A stretch of 64,000 nucleotides of DNA. Source: Ariolimax columbianus (taxonomy: Eukaryota > Mollusca > Gastropoda > Stylommatophora > Arionidae). Position numbers and translations under genes: made by a program. The stretch lies in NCBI GenBank assembly GCA_036924085.1, contig JAVGWX010000007.1:104725428-104789427 (forward strand), written 5' to 3'. This document shows positions 1-12,281 of the stretch, in pieces (the first letter of the stretch is position 1; every line of letters begins with the position of its first letter). The notes beneath the pieces are model-generated. The model ran no database searches. It saw nothing but the letters and a program-made list of their open reading frames with translations, and was not told the origin of the DNA.

Positions 1-463
1 ACAATAAACAGAATACATAAGTAGTCTATAAACTCAACATGCAAATGTTAATGCTCACACACTGAAATCTATAAAGTCAATATGCAAACGCTAACACACA
101 CACACATACACTGAAATCTATAAACTCAACAGACAAATGATAACACACACACACACTGAAATCTATAAACTCAACAGACAAACGATAACACACACACACA
201 CTAAAATCTATATAGTCAACATGCAAACGCTAACACACACTGAAATCTATAAAGTCAACAGACAAATGCTAACACACACTGAAATCTATATACTCAACAG
301 ACAAATACTAACACACACTGAAATCTATAAAATCAACAGACAAACGCTAACACACACTGAAATCTATAAACTCAGACAAACGCTAACACACACTGAAATC
401 TATAGACAACAGACAAATGCTAACACACACTGAAATCTATAAAATCAACAGACAAATGATCAC
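1..463. repeat. Minisatellite, ~39-bp unit
   Basis: About eleven degenerate copies of a unit containing tgaaatctataaactcaaca plus an (ac)n stretch. It lies in the TSR1 intron directly after the exon 16 donor. Short reading frames across it are artefacts. Confidence 0.9.
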
Positions 464-467
464 TGAC

Positions 468-673
468 CTTAAACTTATTTTGGTATGCATGCTCTGAAAA
501 AATTGGGCATGTGGTAAACCTGCGGAACCCAATTTGGAATATTAGTGGGTCTTTGGACTTGAGAGGAGATGTGAAACCAGCTGCCCGTGTGATAAGAGTG
601 CTGATGAGCGTCATCTTTTGCTCGTTAGCAAACAGACCAAACAGTGTTACAGGGACTCCAGGACTGTGGGTAT
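468..673 (-). CDS. TSR1: TSR1 exon 16 (last exon in window)
   Basis: The acceptor is gctctctttctcag and the donor AAG|gtcagt. It encodes [40 protein letters not shown] and NKFK, matching the beta-barrel domain near the C terminus. It starts needing one base from the missing upstream exon and ends in phase 0. Its acceptor region is the seed of the tandem array at 655-992. Confidence 0.94.
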
Positions 674-3600
674 CTGAGAAAGAGAGCAATCACATTTAGT
701 CAGCCAGGACTGAGTATCTGAGAAAGAGAGCAATCACATTTAGTCAGCCAGGACTGAGTATCTGAGAAAGAGAGCAATCACATTTAGTCAGCCAGGACTG
801 AGTATCTGAGAAAGAGAGCAATCACATTTAGTCAGCCAGGACTGTGGGTATCTGAGGAAGAGAGCAATCACATTTAGTCAGCTAGGACTGTGGGTATCTG
901 AGAAAAAGAGCAATCACATTTAGTCAGCCAGGACTGTGGGTATCTGAGAAAGAGAGCAATTACATTTAGTCAGCTAGGACTGTGTGACAGATCCAGCTCC
1001 TTGTGGAGCATAGGCAGATTGGGCTGGGCAGTTAGGGCAGGGCAGGATGGGCTGGCGACTGTGTTCGCTAAGAATCAAATGTTGCCTGTATTGTAGTTAA
1101 TGGGGCGTAGGTCAAACCCCAATCACTGAGCGGGACGAAGCATGAGGTGAGAATTTAAAGCAAATGGGAAAACTTGGCTAGTTTAGGGATAGGTACCAGT
1201 TTGACCAATTTTGGTATCAGAGGTACGAGAGTTCGGTTCGATTAAGCATTCAGCGAATCCTAGGGACTGCGATCCCAGTGGTACAATAGTTCACCACGAT
1301 AAGGATTCTGTGAATCCTAGGGACTGCGATTCAAAATGGTACGTGAGTGTTCGGAAAGAGAAGTGCACCACATGAGCCGTCAGAGAACGAAATTGTTCGA
1401 TACAGGTGTAACACGAGCAGCAAAGGGGCATGCCTCAAGCACTTGAGAACTGCCCATAGTTGTACGTGAAACATAACTCATTTGTTAAACTAAATTGACA
1501 CGCTTGACAGCGTAAAGCAGCAGCCCTGACAGGAACGGCAGATCATCACCAACGTAGACGACGACTTAGATAGAACCATTGATTTGTAATACTGTTGGAT
1601 TCGACTAAGTTTAGGATTTATGTTATTTCATTTGAGGCATAGAATCTGGGTTCTATGTTGACAGAAGTAACATCAATAGCACTTGCTTGGATCTTCTGTG
1701 TTAGTTTAGTTTATATATTATGATTATTTAGTTAGAAGTTCTTTTCGGTTGTTGAAATTATGTAACCATTATTCATGAAAATAAATATTGTTTTGTCTCA
1801 ATGGTTAACAATAGTTTTAGTGTATTTGTGATTGAAGTTAACGTCTTATAGTCTATGTTGTGAGTCAGCAAACTCTTCAGAAATAGTCTACTCTGATACA
1901 TATGAATATTGGTCCGCATGACCAGGACAGCTTTGATGAGGATGTGAAATAGTTAAGTGCACTGTGGGTATCAGAGAGAAAACATCCACATTTAGTCAGC
2001 TAGGACTGTGGCTACCAGAGAGGAAACATCCACATTTAGTCAGCTAGGACTGTGGCTACCAGAGAGGAAACATCCACATTTAGTCAGCTAGGACTGTGGC
2101 TACCAGAGAGGAAACATCCACATTTAGTCAGCTAGGACTGTGGCTACCAGAGAGGAAACATCCACATTTAGTCAGCTAGGACTGTGGGTATCAGAGAGAA
2201 AACATCCACATTTAGTCAGCTAGGACTGTGGCTACCAGAGAGGAAACATCCACATTTAGTCAGCTAGGACTGTGGGTATCAGATAAAAAACATCCACATT
2301 TAGTCAGCTAGGACTGTGGCTACCAGAGAGGAAACATCCACATTTAGTCAGCTAGGACTGGCTATCAGAAAGAAAACATCCACATTTAGTCCGATGACAA
2401 GATCGTGTCACTGACATCGAGGTTCTCTCGAGGGCTAACATGCCCAGCTAGAAAAAGCACGACTAGGATGGGGCGGACACCTCGTCCGTATGTCAGACGA
2501 GTGGCTCCCAAAGAAGCTTCTCTACGGCGAGCTGAGAGAGGGATGGCGAGAGAGAGGGCGCCCAAAGAAACAATTTAAAGACGGTTTGAATGACTCACTG
2601 AAAAAATGCCAGATAGACATCGACACCTGGGAATGTCTTGTGCAAAACAGATCTGACTGGAGAAGCACAGTCAAATCGGGTGTAGCTACCGGCGAAGATG
2701 ACCGTGTTGTGAAAGCCCAGAGCAGACGCGAGACCCAGAAATCCCGAACAGCGGGAACACCATCACCTTCTACAAACCTCGTGTGCCCGTTATGTAGCAG
2801 ATGTATTCGTGCCCGCATTGGTCTGTTCAGCCACATGCGCACCCACACCCAACAGGGAAATTTGTAACAAGGATGATGTCAGCGGTCCTCATCAACAACA
2901 ATGGACAGCTATTAGATTAGACTCTTTTGTGCTCCCTGAAAAGGATGTTAAGTGGCCCGTTGCAGTAGCTTTCTTCAAATCCCGAGCATGCTGATAAAGG
3001 TGGGACTAGGTCCTCCAGGTTTTTGTACAATGTTTGGCTTCATCTGCGTTCACTTACTACTATGGGGATCATGTTGATCCCTCACCTCGTTAGCCATGCT
3101 GCCATAAGAACATCCCGTTTTCAAGGATGGCTACTAGGACGCCGAGATGAGGGTCTTGGCCAATATATTTTGCCTGCCCAGATGTTAGTCATCCTCCCCA
3201 AATACACCCAAAGAAATCATCAAAGTTTCATACTGATATATATTTTCATATGAAGCAGCTATAGTAACTAGCTTCCCCGGGATATCATTTTTCCAACCCA
3301 CACATTCCTCCATCTATCTCTTTCATCTCTAAATCTGTCCTCAACCATCTCTTCCCCCAGATCGCCTACCCATTTCCCCTTCCTCACTTAATTATTGTTG
3401 GTTCAGATGAAGAAAATGTCAGCTCGATATGTTGCTCAATGCAAGTTATGGCATCTTTATATGCCCACAACTCATGAAGGGAATGACATAGCAACTTGAA
3501 ATAAATTGCTTTGATCTAGAAATGACCATAAAATGTTATGTTCAAATTTTAGCTTGTTGTGTCATTCTGTTAGTGAGTTATGGTGTATGTGCATACTTAC

Positions 3601-6600
3601 TTACAGAAATATCAACCTTATATCACCCTTTTAGTTGGTTTCATGTCATAGGCCAATTATATCGGACTAGTTAGACAGCAACAACATATTCACACAAGTG
3701 CAATGAGGAATATAAAAACATTTGAACATGTTCAGATTAGATCATCTGGATTCCCAATCAATGTGGTGTCCTAGATGAATCTGAACAATGTGTCCATTAC
3801 CAAACTTGATCACTTACTTATAAAAGATCTTGGCACATTTTTCACATGGACAGTGATGAAGTTTCCAGGCTAAATATATAAAAAAAAAGGGAATGTTTTA
3901 ATAACGGATAATCACATATAATGACAGATAATCACATACCACATATAATTTTCTAAATCTTGGTATTCAATCAGGCACGTGTGTCTGATGCCAGGTACCC
4001 AAATGTTGAGTAAACTCAATTCGCTCCTTTGCCTTGGTGTACCATCTCTCCACCTCAGCCACCTATGAGGGCCTCTAAAGTTGTAGGGCCACCCCGAGGT
4101 CACTCTACGAATCCATTTGTTAAGGCTCTAAGTCTGTCACATTTAGAATGACAGATTAGTAAGTAGCCATGAGAGTAGAATTCTTCTTCTTCTTCTTCAT
4201 CGTACGCAGTCAGACATCAACCTTTATTTTTTCAAAAAAAGCAGTGGTCATCCTGAGGCTGTCGACACTGCCATAGAGCTTGTCTAGTGTCGCCACTGGT
4301 GATGGCCACATCTGCTTTCTCTGGTCCTCGTATGTCGGGCAGTTTTGCAGCATATGTTCAGCGGTCATTTTCCGGTGCCGCACGTGCATTCGCCAGGATT
4401 CAAAAGGGGAGTAGCTGGGTAAGATTGACTGCTGACCAGTCAACTGGGAAAGAAGAGAGTATCTAGTTACTACCGCCATCTTTGTTTAGGTCGGAGCTAA
4501 AGGGGCTATAAAAGTAGAAGACTAAAAACAGAAAGATCTGGACAGGGAGCTCATCTCACTGTATATTAGGGGCATTGCACTACTGCCCATTGGTGCGAAT
4601 GGTGGACTCCCCGTGAAGCGATATGAGAAGAACAAACTGAGGTGATAAACTCAGTGGTAGTTTCACAGATAAAACAGTTCTCGATGTTCTGCGGAGATCG
4701 AGAACAAACTATTCATACATACAATTTAGGTCGGGCGAGTTATTAGTTATTTTCGTTTTAACCATGTTGTAAACTATAGATGTGTAATAAATTAATATCT
4801 TGTTTTATTGCTCCCATAAGCTGTTAGAGTTTTCTATGTCATGTGTTAAATGTTATAGTGTTTAGCACACAGTCATAAAAAAGTCCTAACTCTATCATAA
4901 AAAAGATAAACTGGTCTTCGTGACCAGGACAGTCAATAACGGGACGAGTCCATCACAATATGTACATATCGAACTCTAAAGAACACAACTGACCTCGGCA
5001 GCTACCTCCGTGTCTTCTATGCCACTTCCTGCCATGGACAGTTTTTTAAGTCTCTTGTAGTGATGTCTGCTGACTCGATAGATTCTTGCATAATCCCGAG
5101 GCAGGGATTCTTGAGGATCCCATGGACTGGTCTGAAAGCTGTCCAGTCCACGATACCTGTTGAGGTTGAACCAGTGGTGACAATCTGTTTAGCAAGTTAA
5201 AAGTATGACGTCCTTCCCTCTTACAATAGCTTTCTGGATACGACCATTAATCCAACAAGTCTCAACACAATCAGCCCATGGTAACCGACAGGCCAAAACA
5301 CTATCAGTCCATGGTAACCGACAGGCCAAAACACCATCAGCCCATGGTAACCGACAGGCCAAAACACCATCAGCCCTTGGTAACTGACAGACCAAAACAC
5401 CATCAGCCCATGGTAACCGACAGGTGTAAACACCATCAGCCCATTGTAACCGACAAGCCTAAACACCATCAGCCCATTGTAATTGACAGGTGTAAACACC
5501 ATCAGCCCATGGTAACCGATGAGCCTCAACACCATCAGCCCATGGTAACCGACAACCCTCAACACCATCAGCCCATTGTAACCGACGACCCTCAACACCA
5601 TCAGCCCATTGTAACCGACGACCCTCAACACCATCAGCCCATGGTAACTGACGAGCCCCAACACCATCAGCCCATGGTAACCAACGAGTCTCAACACCCT
5701 CAGCCCATGGTAACCAATGAGTCTCAACACCATCAGCCCATGGTAACCAACGAGTCTCAACACCATCAGCCCATGGTAACCAACGAGCCTCAACACCATC
5801 AGCCCATGGTAACCAACGAGCCTCAACTATAAACTGGCTGTTGACCAATGTTCATGTTGTCACTGTTCTCTTCTCAGTCGCCCCAGTGTCCCCCAATACT
5901 GCCACAAAAAATTGCTCCACCCGTGTCCCAATACTGCCACAAAAAATTGCTCCACCCGTGTCCCAATACTGCCACAAAAAATTGCTCCACCCGTGTCCCA
6001 ATACTGCCACAAAAAATTGCTCCACCCGTGTCCCAATACTGCCACAAAAAATTGCTCCACCCGTGTCCCAATACTGCCATATAAAATTGACCCCCCTCTC
6101 ATGTCACATAAAATCCCCCCCCCCCTTCGTGTCACATAAAATCCCCCCCCCTTTCGTGTTCCATAAAATCCCCCCCCCCCCCCCCCATATTCTTGTGTAT
6201 CCCAATACTGCCCCATAAAATTGCTCCACTCCTCGTGTGTCCTTACTGGCTGTTGTACGCTCAGCCTGAGATGTAGCAGAGAAGCTCTAACCAGATTCAA
6301 CAGTATATATGACTGCCTCAATCTCCATTCTCATACTGGCTGTTGTACGCTCAGCCTGAGATGTAGGAAGAGAAGCTCCAACCAGATCTAACCGTATATC
6401 TGACTGCATCATTATCTCCAGTATTTTCTCTTATTAGTTGCTTGACCTAACATCACTCTCAGCATTACTTACACAAAATGATGATGCTTCAGGTGTCATG
6501 TTATCTCCATCCTGGGTCCATTCTTCACCTCTGGCTATAGGATCTACCAATTCTCTTCGCTATCTTTTATGTTCATGTGTAGTGGGTGTCACTTGTAGTG

Positions 6601-9600
6601 GGTACTGCTATGGTCAACAGAGACAAATTTAAGCTTCAGATGGGACATGGACTGTTTCTACTATAAACAGGCAACAGAGACAAATGTGATACTCTGGTTC
6701 AATGTTTGACAACACATGACCTGTCTGATGTGATACTCTGGTTCAATGTTTGACAACACATGACCTGCCTGATGTGATACTCTGGTTCAATGTTTGACAA
6801 CACATGACCTGTCTGATGTGATACTCTGGTTCAATGTTTGACAACATGTGTCCTGCCTGATGTGATACTCTGTGACAGACTATTTTCTCTACATCTCTTG
6901 TTTCTGACCTCACTGATAGCTTCTTTGTCTACCTTCAACTAAACCTCCTGGTACAATTCAAATTATGAATAATAAATGTAAGGGGCTCTCCAATCCATTG
7001 GGGAAGTCTTTTTTGTATATACTTGCAACTGAGTGTGCTAACAAGCATGTGATTGGTCTGTTGGTGTGATTGGTTGGTTTATTTGTGTGTCTGTGTGATG
7101 TGATTGGTCTGTTAATGTGTCTGTGTGATGTGATTGGTCTGTTGGTGTGTCTGTGTGATGTGATTGGTCTGTTGGTGTGTCTGGTCTGTTGGTGTGTCTG
7201 TGTGATGTGATTGGTCTGTTGGTGTGATGTGATTGGTCTGTTGGTGTGTCTGTGTGATGTGATTGGTCTGTTGGTGTGTCTGTGTGATGTGATTGGTCTG
7301 TTGGTGTGTCTGTGTGATGTGATTGGTCTGTTGGTGTGTATGTGTGATGTGATTGGTCTGTTGGTGTGTCTGTGTGATGTGATTGGTCTGTTGGTGTGTC
7401 TGTGTGATGTGATTGGTCTGTTGGTGTGTCTATGTGATGTGATTGGTCTGTTGGTGTGTCTGTGTGATGTGATTGGTCTGTTGGTGTGTCTGTGTGATGT
7501 GATTGGTCTGTCTGTGTGATGTGATTGGTCTGTTGGTGTGTCTGAGTGATGTGATTGGTCTGTTGGTGTGTCTCTGTGATATGATTGGTATGTTGGTGTG
7601 TCTGTGTGATGCTGGTGTGATTGGTATGTTGGTGTGATTGGTATCGTTAGAATGTTTCAGCTAACAGGTAGCTCCTTTCCTATATGTAACTGCCAAATGA
7701 TTCTTTGATGTGTACAGCATGTACACAGGACATCTCTGAAAGGACTAGAGGCCAATCTTACCTCCCTTGAGACTCTTGAAACCTTCAGGAGGAGAAAATT
7801 GTGAAGGATCTAATCCACATAATGAAGAGAAATAAAATGTTCACATCTCACCTGGCAAAACGAATCCGTGCTGGCATATTCTGAGGAGTATCTACTTCAT
7901 CTGGAAAATGCTCATGCTGCCTTTCCTCTTTCAGAAGCTCATAACTGGACAAATATAAATAAGAGAAATTATATTCAAAATAATATAGAATATTTGAACA
8001 TTGCATGAGGTGAGGTCATCTGGTTGAAGCCTTGCATGAGGTGAGGTCATCTGGTTGAGACCTTGCATGAAGTGAGGTCATCTGGTTGAAGCCTTGCATG
8101 AGGTGAGGTCATGTCATCTGGTTGAGACCTTGCATGAGGTGAGGTCATGTCATCTGGTTGAGACCTTGCATGAGGTGAGGTCATGCCATCTGGTAGAGGC
8201 CTTGCATGAGGTGAGGTCGTGTCATCTAATTGAGGCCTGCAGGTTACATGTTTACGGAAAGGATTCGGTGGTAACCCTGAGGCAAAATCTGCTTCCTATG
8301 CTATCTCCAGCCGTCTCGATGAATGTCTTGCCACTGGCAAAAGGTAGCTTAGGCTCTGTGAGTGAGGTTGACAAAAGGCGAAGTTTCTTCCTCACTTTAA
8401 TCCAAATCTCCGCGCAAGTCACCCATTTCAGCGGACACAGCAAGAGATACGACTGTCCACACGGCTGAACAAAGAGAGTGGTCTTCATCACTTGTGATGG
8501 ACAAAAAACTACAATATTATCAGGTTGAGGCCTTGCATGGGGTCATGTCATTCACATACATTACAAAAAGGCATATCAACTGTCAGACATTACAGCAAGG
8601 CGCAAAAAAAAACAATGACAAAATAATTCAGGAGCATGGTCATATATATTTAAAGATACAAGCCCACATTAACAGTGAGCTTGTTATCGACCCCGTGACC
8701 TCGATACAGGGAGGGGAGGGAGAGAGAACCATAAACCAGAAAGGCAAACTCAACTAATACATCTGATAAAAACAGCTGTGACAGGGTAAGATGATTACTG
8801 GCAGAAAGATGGATTCATTCAGTCAATGACAGTCACCAATCACTTTGAGTAATCTGACTTAACTTCTATTTTTAAGGATGTATCATGAGTCATCCTACTA
8901 AATGTATCATTAGTCATCCTACAAAATGTATCGTGAGTCATCCTACTAAATGTATCATGAGTCATCCTACTTAATGTATCCTTAGTCATCTTACTAAATG
9001 TATCATGAGTCATCCTACTAAATGTATCATTAGTCATTTTACTAAATGTATCCTGAGTCATCCTACTTAATGTGTCATGAGTCATCCTACTAAATGTATC
9101 ATGAGTCATCCTACTAAATGTATCATGAGTCATTCTACTAAATGTATCATTAGTCATCTTACTAAATGTATCATTAGTCATCTCACTAAACATATCATGA
9201 CTCATCCTACTAAATGTATGAGTCATCCTGCTAAACATATCATGAGTCATCTTACTAAATGTATCATGAGTCATAATGTAACAGTTCCAACCCGAGCAAG
9301 AGAGTTTTGGGCAGGGGTGATGTGGTTGCTGATAACAAAGGTACCTGAATGCGTGCCAAGGTCACTCTCTGTCTGGTCACTACGCCAAGATCACTCATCG
9401 TCTCAACAAAGGAAATCGGAGTTGGGGAAAAATGTACAGGTAGAAACTGCCCACTGGCGTTCCAACTTGAACAATGGGGTGTGAGTGACAGACTGGAGGG
9501 CAGCAATGCTTGCTGCGATAGATGAGTGACAGGTGTTCAGAGTATTCATTCCAATAACGACTGAATAGAGCCATCCTCCTGAGATCCATTGGTCAGCTCT

Positions 9601-12232
9601 GATACTGCTTGAGAGTATATAACACTACACAAAGTTTAGCTCGAGCAGGCTGGCATGGAGAGGAGATGAATGAATGCAGATAGGAGTCTGTTTAGCTCAC
9701 CGACTTAGATAGAGGAGCAATTGATAGACTGTTGTACAAATGTTGGAGATAGAACATACGCCATTGAGTTGGGGCCACTAACATCGTTGGAGGAGTTGGC
9801 GAACTCATGGCAGGTCAAAATGAACGAGGAAAAAACAAATAAACCCCAGAACACCAAAATAAGTCTTAACGGCAAATACATGCGGCCAAACGACAACCCA
9901 AACTACCTGGGAGTCCCATTTGATCGGCGTATGACATGGAAAAGTCAGATCGAGATAAACCGAATGAGAGCCAGAGAAAGAATGGCAATCATGAGGAAAC
10001 TTGCTGGCACAAGCTGGGGATAAGACGAAAGTATACTAAAGAAACTGTACACGGGAAGAGTGAGACCAGTTCTCGAGTATGGCATGGCGGCATGGACAAC
10101 AACAGCAAAGGCGAACTTCGATAAAATTAGCAAACTCCAAAACCAAGCCATGAGAGTTATAACGAGGCATGAAGTCAACGCCAATTGTAGAACTTGAAAA
10201 GATTACAAATCTGCAATCCATGACCGACAGAAGAGACTGCAGAGCCTAGCAGCAAGCTTAGAAACTCAGAAGACTGACAGACCATCCAATGCATCAGAGA
10301 CTAAATAGATTTGGAAATGGCAAACTAAAGCGGAGAAACTTTGCAGAAATAGCCATAGCAAAGATGAGCGAAGACCCTATGAACACCGTAACAACACCAA
10401 AGCCCATCCCTACTGTACGCAAACCCACCTGGAAGCAGTATAACATTCCGGAGGTGGTAGAAAATATACCAGGTATTGGAAACAAGAACATCTGGGGCTG
10501 GTCTCTCGGTGGCACGATTGACTCGCATCCAGTGTACGTACAGCGATCTCAGTTCCGCCAGGCGGAGTGAAAGCGCGAGCCCGTTTCACACGCTCGACCG
10601 CCTTTCCCCGGCACTGTAGCGGGACCATTTTGGTGGAGTCGTACCGCTGGAAATGGTGCGTTACTGTGGTCCGTATCAAGAAACTTTGTCAGTCCGTGTG
10701 TATTTCGACGAAGGCGTATAGCCAATCTCGACAGTTCGTCTCGCTGGTGGTCATTCTCTCGCAAAGAGCTTGTGACCGGCAAATGGAAAGCAGGAATCGT
10801 GCCTAAAGGCCCTGTCCTCGCCCGACCAACTGGTCGGAGAAGGGAGGCCGGCAAGCAAAAATCATCGCCGGGGCCGTTGGGATCCGTTCTGCACAGAGCG
10901 CTGCCATCCCTCCCCGAGCGAGCCCAGTCGGTTGGTGTGTGTACGGGCCCCTGCCAGGCGGTCCTAGGTCGACGGAGTGAGGGACGGAACAATCCTCTGT
11001 CCCTGCGGCCGTCCTGGTGAGGCTTTTTACACATCTATCGCCGACCGGTGTGTGTGGTTAGCCCATCTCTGACAGATATCTGGTTGATCCTGCCAGTAGT
11101 CATATGCTTGTCTCAAAGGTTAAGCCATGCATGTCTAAGTTCACACTGTCTCACGGTGAAACCGCGAATGGCTCATTAAATCAGTCGAGGTTCCTTAGAT
11201 GACACGATCCTAATTGGATAACTGTGGCAATTCTAGAGCTAATACATGCTTACCAAGCTCCGACCCTAGCGGAAAGAGCGCTTTTATTAGTTCAAAACTA
11301 ATCGTCGTTTCCCCTCGCGGGGTTGCGGCGTCCCCATTGGTGACTCTGGATAACTTTGTGCTGATCGCATGGCCTCATGTGCCGGCAACACATCTTTCAA
11401 ATGTCTGCCCTATCAAATATCAATGGTACGTGACATGCCTACTATGTTTGTAACGGGGAATCAGGGTTTGATTCCGGAGAGGGAGCATGAGAAACGGCTA
11501 CCACATCCAAGGAAGGCAGCAGGCGCGCAACTTACCCACTCCCGGCACGGGGAGGTGGTGACGAAAAATTACAATACGGGACTCTTTCGAGGCCCCGTAA
11601 TTGGAATGAGTACACTTTAAACCCTTTAACGGGAATCTATTGGAGGGCAAGTCTGGTGCCAGCAGCCGCGGTAATTCCAGCTCCAATAGCGTATATTAAA
11701 GTTGTTGCAGTTAAAAATCTCGTAGTTGGATCTCAGGCGCAGGCGGGCGGTACGGCTCGCGCCGGTTCACTGCCTGTTGTCTCCTGCCCTACCGTCTGCC
11801 GGCTCTCCCGCAAGTGCTCTTCGCTGAGCGTCCCGGGTGGCCGGTGCGTTTACTTTTAAAAAATTTGAGTGTTCAAAGCAGGCCTCGGCTGCCTGAATAA
11901 TGGTGCATGGAATAATGGAATAGGACCTCGGTTCTATTTTATTGGTTTTCGGAACTGGAGGTAATAATTAACAGGGACAAACGGGGGCATTCGTATTGCG
12001 GCGTTAGAGGTGAAATTCTAGGATCGCCGCAAGACGAGCTATTGCAAAAGCATTTGTCAAGAATGTTTTCATTAATCAAGAACGAAAGTCAGAGGCGTGA
12101 AGACGATCAGATACCGTCGTAGTTCTGACCATACACGATGCCGACTAGCGATCCGCAGGAATTTTCTTCGATTATGCGGGCAGCTTCCGGGAAACCAAAG
12201 TGTTTGAGTTCCGGGGGAAGTATGGTTGCAAA

Positions 12233-12281
<49 letters not shown>

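Noticed and set aside
1205..1235. Possible tRNA primer-binding site (ttggtatcagaggtacg)
   Set aside because: No LTR end with CA directly precedes it and no gag/pol follows; similarity is short.
3999..4062. Candidate for the missing TSR1 exon 15: agccctcatag-type acceptor, 64 nt, correct phases on both sides, reading [15 protein letters not shown]
   Set aside because: Only WY fits the expected family motif and the donor (gtacct) is poor. Phase agreement alone could be chance, so it is not listed as an exon.
5278..5832. Long open frames on both strands (184 and 201 codons)
   Set aside because: They follow from a 33-bp tandem repeat without stops; no start context or splice context, and the protein is pure repeat.
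7211..7519. 102-codon hydrophobic repeat frame resembling membrane segments
   Set aside because: Translation of the 30-bp gt-rich minisatellite only.
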